A DNA stretch of 8,581 nt from positions 1 through 8,581 of the forward strand of contig JAPKYY010000513.1 of assembly GCA_026394095.1 (NCBI GenBank), given 5' to 3'. This DNA comes from Acidobacteriota bacterium (GTDB taxonomy: Bacteria; Acidobacteriota; Terriglobia; Bryobacterales; Bryobacteraceae). Below, one piece after another: positions 1-6,884 of the stretch. The notes beneath the pieces were generated by a model that was given only the letters and a program-made list of their open reading frames with translations, made no database searches and was not told the origin of the DNA. A program made the position numbers and the translations under genes. The stretch's first letter is position 1. The number at the start of each line of letters is the position of its first letter.

Positions 1-210
1 CTTCAATATGATCCTGACTACCCCTACTCTCACTATTTGAGTGGGTTGATTTACGCGACGCAAGCCCAGGCCACCGGCTCTCTCGAAACCCTCGCCGTTG
101 CACGCAAACACTTCCAACGTATGCTCACCCTCAATCCCGACATGGACGAAGCCAAGAGCGTCAAGACCATGCTTGGAAGCTTCGACCAAGCCCTCGCCGC
201 CAGCCGCTAA
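1..210 (+). CDS. C-terminal end of a TPR-like protein (partial)
   Basis: The reading frame is open from the first base and ends at TAA 208-210, giving the last 69 residues of a protein that starts outside the window. The visible part is two or three amphipathic helices, including a stretch resembling the B helix and following turn of a tetratricopeptide repeat (ARKHFQRMLTLNPDMDEAK). The NP-D turn after a helix is typical of TPR units, which act as protein-protein interaction scaffolds. No catalytic motif is visible. It lies 31 bases upstream of the DUF1549 gene on the same strand and could be co-transcribed with it. The TPR assignment rests on a short segment and is tentative; that it is coding is well supported by the open frame and natural stop. 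Confidence 0.7.
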   Translation, partial: LQYDPDYPYSHYLSGLIYATQAQATGSLETLAVARKHFQRMLTLNPDMDEAKSVKTMLGSFDQALAASR

Positions 211-241
211 AGTTCAGTCCTTGTGATACCAATAGAGGAAT

Positions 242-2644
242 ATGAAACGGCTCAGTATTGCGCTGCTATTGGGTATCTCCACTCTCTGGACACAGACCTC
301 AAACAGTAGGCGTGAATTCTGGTCGTTCCGCTCGCCGGTCAAAGTCCCTGGCAAATCGATTGATGAGTTCCTGCAGGCAAAACTCAAAGCAAAAGGCCTG
401 AGCCCGAATCCGAGAGCCGATCAGCGCACGCTCATCCGCCGGCTGCACTTCGATCTGACTGGATTGCCACCTCAGCCAGAAGACTACAAACGAAGTTATG
501 AAGATACCGTTGAGCACCTGCTGGCCTCACCACACTATGCGGAGCGTTGGGCTCGCCACTGGCTGGATGTCGTTCGCTTTGGGGAAACAGACGGCGGAGA
601 GCATAACTATGAGCGGATGCATGCCTGGCCTTATCGTGATTACGTTATCGACGCCTTCCGCACTGACAAACCCTACACACAGTTCATCCGCGAGCAAATT
701 GCCGGAGATCTGATCGAACCTGAAAATCCCAAAATGATTGCCGCCACGGGCTTTCTTGTGGCCGGCCCCTGGGATCAGGTGAGTGCAGAGTTGAATAAGG
801 ACAAGCTGCTTGCTGCTGCTGCCCGGGTAGACGAACTCGACGACATGGCAACAACTACCTTCCATACATTTCAGGCCTTAACTGTAAATTGCGCCCGTTG
901 CCATGACCACAAATTCGACCCGATCCCGAGCAAAGACTTCTACCGGCTCACGGCCGTGTACGGGGGCGTTACCTTTGGCACTCGCCGTGTGGCTAAGGAC
1001 GAGACAATCAAGGCCTACGATGCGCAAACCAAGCCGATTCGTGACCGCCTGAACGCGACAAACCAGAAGCTTGCCGATATCGAAGACCCGGTGCGCACTG
1101 CAATGTTGCTCGAGCGTTACCGCGCCTTTGATCAGCAGCGAATCTCGGCTCCAAGACGCATGCCGCTGAACGCAATCTGGAATCGCAACGCATTCCCTTC
1201 GGAAAAAGCCACAAAGCTTCGACTGGTGATCACCAATCACCAAAGTGACCGGCCGCGACTGGAGCATCTCGAATTGCAACCGGCCGGCATCACACTTGAA
1301 AACTGGACAGGCAGTGCAAAGGCCAGCGAGGATGCGCCCGTCTTCATCGAGATTGCTAATCCTGAGGCCAAAGCCATCGACAAGATCGTCTGGTGGACCG
1401 ATCAGAAGACCGGGCGCAATACAGGAATGCCGAGGGTCTTTCGCCTCGAGGCATCGAGCGATGGCCAGACCTGGCAGACTCTCTGCTCGTCGCTCGATCA
1501 CGTAAGAGATTTGGAACTCGATCTGCCACGAGTGAGCGAAGCCGAACTGGTAGCAAAACTGGGGATAGAGAGGGCGAATCAAAGAGCAGCCCTCCAGCAG
1601 GAGCGCAAGCGAATCGAAACCGAACTTACTGCCATACCAGAACCCATGCGTCTTTACGCCGCGAAGCCTCATTCGATGGACAAAGCGTTTTTGCTCGACC
1701 GGGGCAGCGTGGCCAAACCAATTGAAGAAGTCAGCCCGGGAGCACTTAGTGCCGTGCGACAGATCGACCCGAACCTCGGCCTATCCAATACTGCCAGCGA
1801 CAGTGAGCGCCGCCTGGCGCTCGCCAACTGGATCGCAAACGACAAGAATCCGCTTACCGCTCGCGTGCTTGTAAACCGTATCTGGTACAACCATTTCGGC
1901 AATGGAATCGTCAACACTCCAAGCGATTTCGGACTCAATGGGGACCGACCTTCACACCCGGAACTCCTCGACTGGCTTGCTGTATCTTTCATGGAAAACG
2001 GTTGGAGCATCAAGTGGCTGCACCGTCAGATTCTTCTATCAGAAGCCTACCGGCAAAGCTCTGCGATGAACGAGCAGGCCTTTGCTGCAGACGGGGACAA
2101 TCGCCTGCTCTGGCGCATGCCGCTGAAGCGAATGGATGCAGAAATGCTTCGCGACTCCATCCTTCACGCCAGTGGGCAGCTTCGCCTCGACCCGATTGGC
2201 GGCCCGAGCTTCTTTCTGCAAAAGAAGAAAGAACGAGGAGCTTTCATCTATGAAACTCTCGACAACGATGGGCCGGAAGTTTGGCGCCGGGCTATTTACC
2301 GTTTCGTGGTTCGCGGCGGCGAAAGAATCATGATGGATAGTTTCGATTGTCCTGACCCTTCGGTTGCCACGCCGCAACGAAGTGTCTCAAACACGCCAGT
2401 GCAGGCGCTCACGCTGCTCAACAACGATTTTGTTCTCAGGCAGGCCGGCTTGTTTGCGGAGCGCCTCAAGAAAGAAGCCGGTGGCAAGGCAGCGGATCAG
2501 ATCCGCCGCGCCTACCAGTTGCTCTATGGGCGCGAGCCCAACGCGGTAGAGCTGAAGCTTGGGAGTGAATTCCTTACCAGCCAGCCGCTTCCCATCTACA
2601 CCCGAGCTTTATTTAACGCAAACGAGTTTGTCTATGTCCCATAA
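242..2644 (+). CDS. Secreted PSCyt2 (DUF1549) / PSD1 (DUF1553) protein with c-type heme motif
   Basis: An 800-residue protein with a Sec-type signal (hydrophobic residues 5-16), so probably periplasmic or envelope-associated. Residues about 35-245 match the PSCyt2/DUF1549 domain: an RLHFDLTGLPP motif at 68-78, an ERWARHWLDVVRF block at 101-113, and a heme-type CARCH at 217-221 followed by DHKFDPIP. Residues about 310-428 look like an F5/8 type C (discoidin-like) segment. Residues about 520-800 form PSD1/DUF1553 (LTARVLVNRIW, GDRPSHPELLDWLA, SNTPVQALTLLN, and a closing ALFNANEFVYV that is typical of the family's end), so the protein is complete. It lacks the additional N-terminal PSCyt1 cytochrome domain found in many planctomycete members. 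The start is supported by GAGG at 235-238, three bases before ATG. It overlaps the downstream DUF1501 gene by 11 bases, the usual partner. Covalent heme attachment is inferred from the motif; the substrate and reaction are unknown. Confidence 0.93.
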   Translation: MKRLSIALLLGISTLWTQTSNSRREFWSFRSPVKVPGKSIDEFLQAKLKAKGLSPNPRADQRTLIRRLHFDLTGLPPQPEDYKRSYEDTVEHLLASPHYAERWARHWLDVVRFGETDGGEHNYERMHAWPYRDYVIDAFRTDKPYTQFIREQIAGDLIEPENPKMIAATGFLVAGPWDQVSAELNKDKLLAAAARVDELDDMATTTFHTFQALTVNCARCHDHKFDPIPSKDFYRLTAVYGGVTFGTRRVAKDETIKAYDAQTKPIRDRLNATNQKLADIEDPVRTAMLLERYRAFDQQRISAPRRMPLNAIWNRNAFPSEKATKLRLVITNHQSDRPRLEHLELQPAGITLENWTGSAKASEDAPVFIEIANPEAKAIDKIVWWTDQKTGRNTGMPRVFRLEASSDGQTWQTLCSSLDHVRDLELDLPRVSEAELVAKLGIERANQRAALQQERKRIETELTAIPEPMRLYAAKPHSMDKAFLLDRGSVAKPIEEVSPGALSAVRQIDPNLGLSNTASDSERRLALANWIANDKNPLTARVLVNRIWYNHFGNGIVNTPSDFGLNGDRPSHPELLDWLAVSFMENGWSIKWLHRQILLSEAYRQSSAMNEQAFAADGDNRLLWRMPLKRMDAEMLRDSILHASGQLRLDPIGGPSFFLQKKKERGAFIYETLDNDGPEVWRRAIYRFVVRGGERIMMDSFDCPDPSVATPQRSVSNTPVQALTLLNNDFVLRQAGLFAERLKKEAGGKAADQIRRAYQLLYGREPNAVELKLGSEFLTSQPLPIYTRALFNANEFVYVP

Positions 2645-3836
2645 AAATTGCCAATCGCAGACTTCGCCCCTTACGCGCCGTCAGGCGTTATGGGAGATGG
2701 GCGGCGGCCTTGCAGGTATCGCCCTTGCGCAACTGCTCGCGCAGGATACAGCCTCGGCTGCCCCAGCCAAGATTCGTATCCCCAAGCCTGACTTTGCCCC
2801 CAAAGCCAAGAACATCATCATGATCTTCCTGCCGGGTGGCTTGAGTTCGATTGACACCTTTGACTACAAGCCCGAGTTGGTGAAACACCACGGCAAGGAA
2901 ACACAGGGTGCCAACGCGATCACACCGTTCTTCGGCAAACGGGGAACAGTGATGAAGTCCCCGTGGCAATTTCGCCCCAAGGGTAAGAGCGGGAAATATG
3001 TGTCTGATCTGCTGCCACAGATGGGCGAACTTGTCGATGACATGACCTTCTTTCATTCGATGGTCTCGCGCAGCAACGCGCACGGCCCGGCGCTCTTTCA
3101 GATGTCGACGGGTTTCATCTTCCAGGGCTTTCCTTCGATTGGATCCTGGGTAAGTTATGGGCTTGGCTCGGAGAACAAGAATCTGCCGTCCTTTGTTGTG
3201 CTGCCAGACCGCCGTGGCTTCCCGCCCTGTGGTGTTGCCAATTGGGGCAACGGCTTCCTGCCCGCCTCACATCAGGGCGTGATCTTCGGAGACCAGCGCA
3301 ACCCGATCGCCGATCTGCAACCCAAGGCCGGTGTGAATGCAAAGTCGCAAGCCGCCTCCTATGATCTTTTGAGTGCGCTCAATGAAGAGCACCTGAAACT
3401 CAATCCCGGCGAAGATGCGCTGGTATCGAGAATCAAGGCCTACGAGCTCGCCGCCGCGATTCTCGACAAGCCTACGGCCGCACTTTTGCGAGACCTGAAA
3501 CAGCGTGGGTTGCTCGATGAAACTCTAGTCGTGTTCACCACAGAATTCGGCCGGCTGCCGATCAGCCAGGGGCTGGGTGAAGGGGGCCGGGATCACAACC
3601 CCGAAGGCTTCACCTCATTCATGGCAGGGCCTGGCCTCAAGAAAGGCTTCAGCTACGGGGCCACAGACGAGATGGGCTACAAGGCAGTACAGGACCCGGT
3701 GACGATCTACGACTTCCACGCGACGATCCTTCATCTGCTTGGGCTCGACCATAAGGGCCTCAGCTGGTATCACAATGGCCTGCAGCGTCGCCTGACAGAT
3801 GTCCACGGTCACGTTTTGCAACCAGCACTGGCTTGA
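2634..3836 (+). CDS. Tat-exported DUF1501 family protein, internally shortened
   Basis: A 400-residue DUF1501 protein; the family has an alkaline phosphatase/sulfatase-like fold with unproven activity. The N-terminus carries a twin-arginine signal (LTRRQAL at 13-19, hydrophobic core about 23-35, likely cleavage near ASAAPA). Family motifs follow: GGLSSIDTFDYKP at 68-80 (the usual GGPS has Leu for Pro), GFLP near 207, EFGR at 304-307, RDHNP at 319-323, YGATDEMGY at 341-349, DFHATILHLLG at 360-370 and RLTDVHG at 386-392. I chose ATG 2634 rather than the in-frame ATG 2559 because MSHK followed by TRR is the typical DUF1501 beginning, and the longer form would put 25 residues before the Tat signal. 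The gene overlaps the DUF1549/1553 gene by 11 bases without a clear ribosome binding site, which suggests translational coupling. Between SRIKAYELA and DKPTAALL (about residues 272-280) the segment of some 75-80 residues normally found in the family is absent, so catalytic competence is doubtful. Confidence 0.92.
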   Translation: MSHKNCQSQTSPLTRRQALWEMGGGLAGIALAQLLAQDTASAAPAKIRIPKPDFAPKAKNIIMIFLPGGLSSIDTFDYKPELVKHHGKETQGANAITPFFGKRGTVMKSPWQFRPKGKSGKYVSDLLPQMGELVDDMTFFHSMVSRSNAHGPALFQMSTGFIFQGFPSIGSWVSYGLGSENKNLPSFVVLPDRRGFPPCGVANWGNGFLPASHQGVIFGDQRNPIADLQPKAGVNAKSQAASYDLLSALNEEHLKLNPGEDALVSRIKAYELAAAILDKPTAALLRDLKQRGLLDETLVVFTTEFGRLPISQGLGEGGRDHNPEGFTSFMAGPGLKKGFSYGATDEMGYKAVQDPVTIYDFHATILHLLGLDHKGLSWYHNGLQRRLTDVHGHVLQPALA

Positions 3837-3858
3837 TGTCGCGATAATGGAAGGGTGA
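3834..3858 (+). promoter_or_regulatory. Chain of overlapping stop/start codons between the DUF1501 gene and rlmN
   Basis: The DUF1501 stop TGA (3834-3836) overlaps an ATG (3836-3838) that opens a three-codon frame ending in TAA (3845-3847). That TAA overlaps a second ATG (3847-3849), whose three-codon frame ends in TGA (3856-3858), which overlaps the rlmN GTG (3855-3857). The arrangement is read directly from the sequence. A role as a re-initiation relay coupling rlmN translation to the gene before it is inference, and chance is possible because the stretch is short. Confidence 0.35.
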
Positions 3859-4889
3859 CTGACCTTATCGGGATGGAGCTTGCCGACATTGAAGCAGCCT
3901 TTGCCCCGAATTATTCCAAATTCCACGCTCGTCGAGTCTACGACTCGGTCTATGCCCAACGCAGCTTTGACCCGACTCTGATCCCGGAGCCTATCCGCCC
4001 TCAGTTTCGAACTGGTGCGCTGAAAGAGGCAGAACGATACGTGAGTTCCGACGGCACCGTCCGCTACCTGATGCAACTACAGGATGGCAAGACTGTTGAG
4101 ACTGTCTTTATGACTGAAGGCAGCCGGGACACGATTTGCATCTCTTCACAAGTGGGCTGCCCGGTGGATTGCAAGTTCTGCCTTACCGCTCTGATGGGTC
4201 TTGAGCGCAACCTCACTGCGGGCGAAATCGTAGGCCAGGTATTGCACGTAATGCAGCAGCACAATCTCGCCCCCAAGAGCCGCACGATGAATATCGTCAT
4301 GATGGGCCAGGGTGAGCCCCTCATGAACCTCGACAGTGTCTTGAAGGCTACACGCATTCTGATCGACCAGCGCGGCATTGGCATGGGTGAGCGTCGTATC
4401 TGCCTGTCTACTTCAGGGCTGATTCCTAAGATTGAGGAACTCGCGCAAGCGTCGATTCGACCCAGGCTCGCCATCAGCCTCAATGCTTCGAGCGAAGAGC
4501 AGCGACAGGAGATCATGCCGATCACAAAGAAATGGCATCTCGCAGACCTGCTTGAAACCTGCCGCAAGTTTCCGCTTAAGCCCAAAGAGCATATCTTTTT
4601 CGAGTACGTATTGCTCGGCGGAGTCAACGACAGCGACGCCGATGCAGAGCGAGTGGTCGCATTACTGCAAGGCCTTACTTGCAAGGTGAATCTGATCCCG
4701 CTCAACCCAGGCCCGGGCATTCCGTACCAAACGCCAACCGATGAGCGCGTCGATCGCTTTCAAAAGATCATCATGAAAGATTTCCACTGCTACGTACGCA
4801 AGCCTCGCGGCCGCGATATCTACGCAGCTTGTGGACAGTTGAAGCTGGTGCAGCTCAGTTCCCCGACAGCTCTTTCACCAACTGCGTGA
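3855..4889 (+). CDS. rlmN: Dual-specificity 23S rRNA/tRNA adenine-C2 methyltransferase RlmN
   Basis: A 344-residue radical SAM enzyme, near the usual family length, predicted to methylate C2 of A2503 in 23S rRNA and A37 in some tRNAs in the cytoplasm. The [4Fe-4S] motif is CPVDCKFC, with Cys102, Cys106 and Cys109. By comparison with E. coli RlmN, the two mechanistic cysteines are present: Cys95 (TIC, matching C118) and Cys326 in YAACGQL (matching the methylated C355), as is the glutamate in VET (Glu82, matching E105). SAM-binding and core motifs GQGEPLMNL, LSTSGLIP, AISLNA, INPI-type LIPLNPGPG and VRKPRGRD are intact. The GTG start fits because DLIGMELADIE aligns with the family N-terminus (E. 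coli LLDLNRQQMRE); GGAAGG lies directly against it, an unusually short spacing. An in-frame ATG at 3873 is an alternative. It follows the DUF1501 stop by 18 bases, and its 3' end overlaps the convergent DUF2911 gene by 35 bases. Confidence 0.96.
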   Translation: MTDLIGMELADIEAAFAPNYSKFHARRVYDSVYAQRSFDPTLIPEPIRPQFRTGALKEAERYVSSDGTVRYLMQLQDGKTVETVFMTEGSRDTICISSQVGCPVDCKFCLTALMGLERNLTAGEIVGQVLHVMQQHNLAPKSRTMNIVMMGQGEPLMNLDSVLKATRILIDQRGIGMGERRICLSTSGLIPKIEELAQASIRPRLAISLNASSEEQRQEIMPITKKWHLADLLETCRKFPLKPKEHIFFEYVLLGGVNDSDADAERVVALLQGLTCKVNLIPLNPGPGIPYQTPTDERVDRFQKIIMKDFHCYVRKPRGRDIYAACGQLKLVQLSSPTALSPTA

Positions 4890-5949
4890 GGGCGCGCTTG
4901 TTGATTTCATCGGGTGCCTGCTCCAGCGCCTTTCTGGCGTGAATGAGGGCCGTCGCCTTATCCCCATTTGCGGCGAAGCCGCGAGCCAACCCGACATTCA
5001 CAGGCCAGACATCACCGTTGCGTTTCTGATTCAGTTGGAAGACCTCGAGTGCGGCCTTTGGCTGCTTCATGCCAAGGAGCTGCCGGCCTACCTGATGAAT
5101 TTCGATCGGGCCACTGGCAGGCATCTCGGCAGCAGCTTTCAACGTCGCCAGTGCGTCGTCCGATCTGCCCAGCGCAACCAACACCCGTGACTTTGCCGAG
5201 AGGGTCTCGAGGTTCTTCTGGCCGATCCCCGGCAAACCCACTGCAGCATCGGCCCAGACCAAGGCCTGATCGAAGTGGACTTTTTGTTGCAAGCAGAATT
5301 CCACCGCTGCGAGATAGCCCTGCCATGAGAAACCCGCCTCGCGCTGCAGGTCTTTCTTCAGAGAGCTGAGGATGATGTCGTTCAGATTGGGGACACTGAC
5401 GGTCCAACCAACGGCGAGGTCTTCCCACTGCATCTCGACTGTTGCTTCCTGATATTTTCTGGCGACGAAATCGAAGGTGAGCCACTCGCGATACTCATGC
5501 TTCTTCGGTTTGACCACCACTCGCAGGGCATCATCTTTCACTTCGTAGAAGTAATGGCCCCAGGACTCTGAGTTCTTTGAGAAGATCACTGTCCACTCTT
5601 CCGGCCCGGCAATCATGAAGAGCCCGTAGCGGCCTGCTGCCAGAGGCTTGCCATCGATGAGGACGTCGTGTGAAACGGCAAAGACTGTGTTCTCATTCGC
5701 TCCGACCCTCCATGGCAAGGGTTGGCCGTTGCCAAAATCATCCTTTTTGAGACCATAGGGCACCAGGCCACCCCAAATCTTTCCGCGCCGGTCTTTGACG
5801 GCCGGGCTCGAGTATTCGACCGTAACTTTGACCGGGCCAATCCCCTGGATCACCGTCGCCTTCTGGTTGCCACCACTGGGCGGCAGCGTAAGACCTGGGA
5901 ACTGTGCCAGGGCACAAGCCGCGGTAAACATCAAAGCAGGGAGTTTCAT
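4855..5949 (-). CDS. Secreted DUF2911 protein with C-terminal TPR-like repeats
   Basis: A 364-residue protein with a short Sec signal (residues 1-15, probable cleavage after LAQ). Residues about 31-175 form a DUF2911 domain: YSSPAVKDRRGKIWGGLVPYG at 46-66 (key residues RR, GGLVPYG), WRVGANENT at 80-88, AAGRYGLFMI at 104-113, EEWTVIFSKN at 117-126 and EWLTFDF at 155-161. Compared with the compact family form, a short loop (about 67-79) is inserted between PYG and WR. Residues about 205-360 are helical repeats resembling TPRs, for example LNPD-like spacing around DALATLKAAAEM and ATALIHARKALEQAP. DUF2911 has no assigned reaction; a periplasmic binding or scaffold role is inference. The gene converges on rlmN (35-base overlap of coding ends) and is divergent from ctaA. 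The ATG at 5949-5947 has only a weak AGAGA upstream, but the signal peptide begins there, which supports this start. Confidence 0.9.
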   Translation of the reverse strand: MKLPALMFTAACALAQFPGLTLPPSGGNQKATVIQGIGPVKVTVEYSSPAVKDRRGKIWGGLVPYGLKKDDFGNGQPLPWRVGANENTVFAVSHDVLIDGKPLAAGRYGLFMIAGPEEWTVIFSKNSESWGHYFYEVKDDALRVVVKPKKHEYREWLTFDFVARKYQEATVEMQWEDLAVGWTVSVPNLNDIILSSLKKDLQREAGFSWQGYLAAVEFCLQQKVHFDQALVWADAAVGLPGIGQKNLETLSAKSRVLVALGRSDDALATLKAAAEMPASGPIEIHQVGRQLLGMKQPKAALEVFQLNQKRNGDVWPVNVGLARGFAANGDKATALIHARKALEQAPDEINKRALTQLVKELSGN

Positions 5950-6020
5950 TTCTCTAGTCGAACATAAAGCATCTCGAAGAAAAAGTGAATTGGGACGAGA
6001 GGGAGACCTATCCTATAGGT
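5950..6020. promoter_or_regulatory. Shared upstream region of divergent DUF2911 and ctaA genes, with a small hairpin
   Basis: These 71 bases separate the two divergent start codons if ctaA begins at ATG 6021 (35 bases if it begins at GTG 5985), so promoters for both genes should lie here or extend into the coding ends. I see no convincing -35/-10 pair on either strand. A perfect 6-bp inverted repeat, ACCTAT/ATAGGT with a 3-base loop, occupies 6006-6020 directly against ATG 6021 and contains the only TAGG-like ribosome binding sequence close to that codon. Confidence 0.4.
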
Positions 6021-6881
6021 ATGCAGAAGCTGGCTTGGGCCTTTGTTGGCTACCTGATCTTTGTGATTCTATTCGGGGCCTGGGTGCGCATTTCGGGATC
6101 TGGAGCGGGCTGCGGAAATCATTGGCCAACTTGTCAGGGAGTGGTGCTCCCGGTTGAGCCCAGCGTCAAAACCATGATCGAGTTCACGCATCGCATCACC
6201 AGCGGTTTATCTGGCCTGATGGGATTGGCATTGCTGGTTTGGGCCTGGCGCAAGAAGTCTCCGGCCCTACCGTGGGCTGCCGGGATGTTTTTCTTTCTGC
6301 TGGTGGAAGGTTTTATTGGAGCCGTCCTGGTGAAGAAGGAACTGGTAGAAAACGATGCTTCGATGAGCCGGGCAGTTGTAATCTCCCTGCATCTGGTGAA
6401 CACGATGCTTCTGATGCTTTGCGCTGTTGGGACGGCAGTAAAGGCTGGCGCGGAGAGATACCGCAACGCTTACGTAGGAGGCTTGATCTGGCTCGCGATG
6501 GCGGTGCTGGTGATCACCAATGCCACCGGTGCCGTTACTGCTCTTGGTGACACGATCTTCCCCATACAACCTTCCATGGGGCCAGAGCTGATCGCAAAGA
6601 TCCGTGAAGACATCTCGCCCGGCCAGCACTTCCTGATCCGGTTGCGCGTGGTTCATCCGGTGATAGCCGCAATCACGGCAACGATTGTGTTTGGAGTCTT
6701 GAGTTTTTTCCAGCGCCGCAATCAGAGCCGTTGGGCTTTAGCGGGGATGGGGCTGGTTGTAATTCAGGTGGCGCTTGGAGTGGGCAACATATGGCTGGCG
6801 GCACCAGGATGGATGCAGATTTCGCATTTGCTTACAGCGCAACTGCTGTGGGTCACGATCGTCGCAGTCTGGCTGGACTAG
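6021..6881 (+). CDS. ctaA: Heme A synthase, CtaA/COX15 family
   Basis: A 286-residue integral membrane protein with about eight hydrophobic segments, the normal size for CtaA. It converts heme O to heme A for aa3-type terminal oxidases in the cytoplasmic membrane. The four histidines that flank the two heme sites in the family are present: His57 in EFTHR (with Glu54), His124 in SLHLVN, His212 in RVVHP and His269 in QISHLL. The first extracytoplasmic loop carries the paired cysteines of the Bacillus-type enzyme, Cys31 and Cys38 in GSGAGCGNHWPTC, which can form a disulfide. ATG 6021 is chosen because family members start shortly before the first membrane segment; an in-frame GTG at 5985 would add 12 polar residues and has a weak GAAGA upstream, so it cannot be excluded. 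No ctaB or oxidase subunit gene is next to it. It ends three bases from the stop of the convergent BON gene. Confidence 0.94.
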   Translation: MQKLAWAFVGYLIFVILFGAWVRISGSGAGCGNHWPTCQGVVLPVEPSVKTMIEFTHRITSGLSGLMGLALLVWAWRKKSPALPWAAGMFFFLLVEGFIGAVLVKKELVENDASMSRAVVISLHLVNTMLLMLCAVGTAVKAGAERYRNAYVGGLIWLAMAVLVITNATGAVTALGDTIFPIQPSMGPELIAKIREDISPGQHFLIRLRVVHPVIAAITATIVFGVLSFFQRRNQSRWALAGMGLVVIQVALGVGNIWLAAPGWMQISHLLTAQLLWVTIVAVWLD

Positions 6882-6884
6882 CTG

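Noticed and set aside
878..1672. Long minus-strand open frame (264 codons) inside the DUF1549/1553 gene
   Set aside because: It lies wholly antisense to a well-supported conserved gene, has no recognisable motif, and is Cys/Arg-rich in the manner of shadow frames.
2559..2633. Upstream ATG extension of the DUF1501 gene
   Set aside because: It would add 25 non-conserved residues before the MSHK/Tat signal start and extend the overlap with the DUF1549/1553 gene to 86 bases.
4064..4720. Minus-strand open frame of 218 codons
   Set aside because: It is antisense to the conserved radical SAM core of rlmN; its Arg/Ser-rich product has no recognisable domain.
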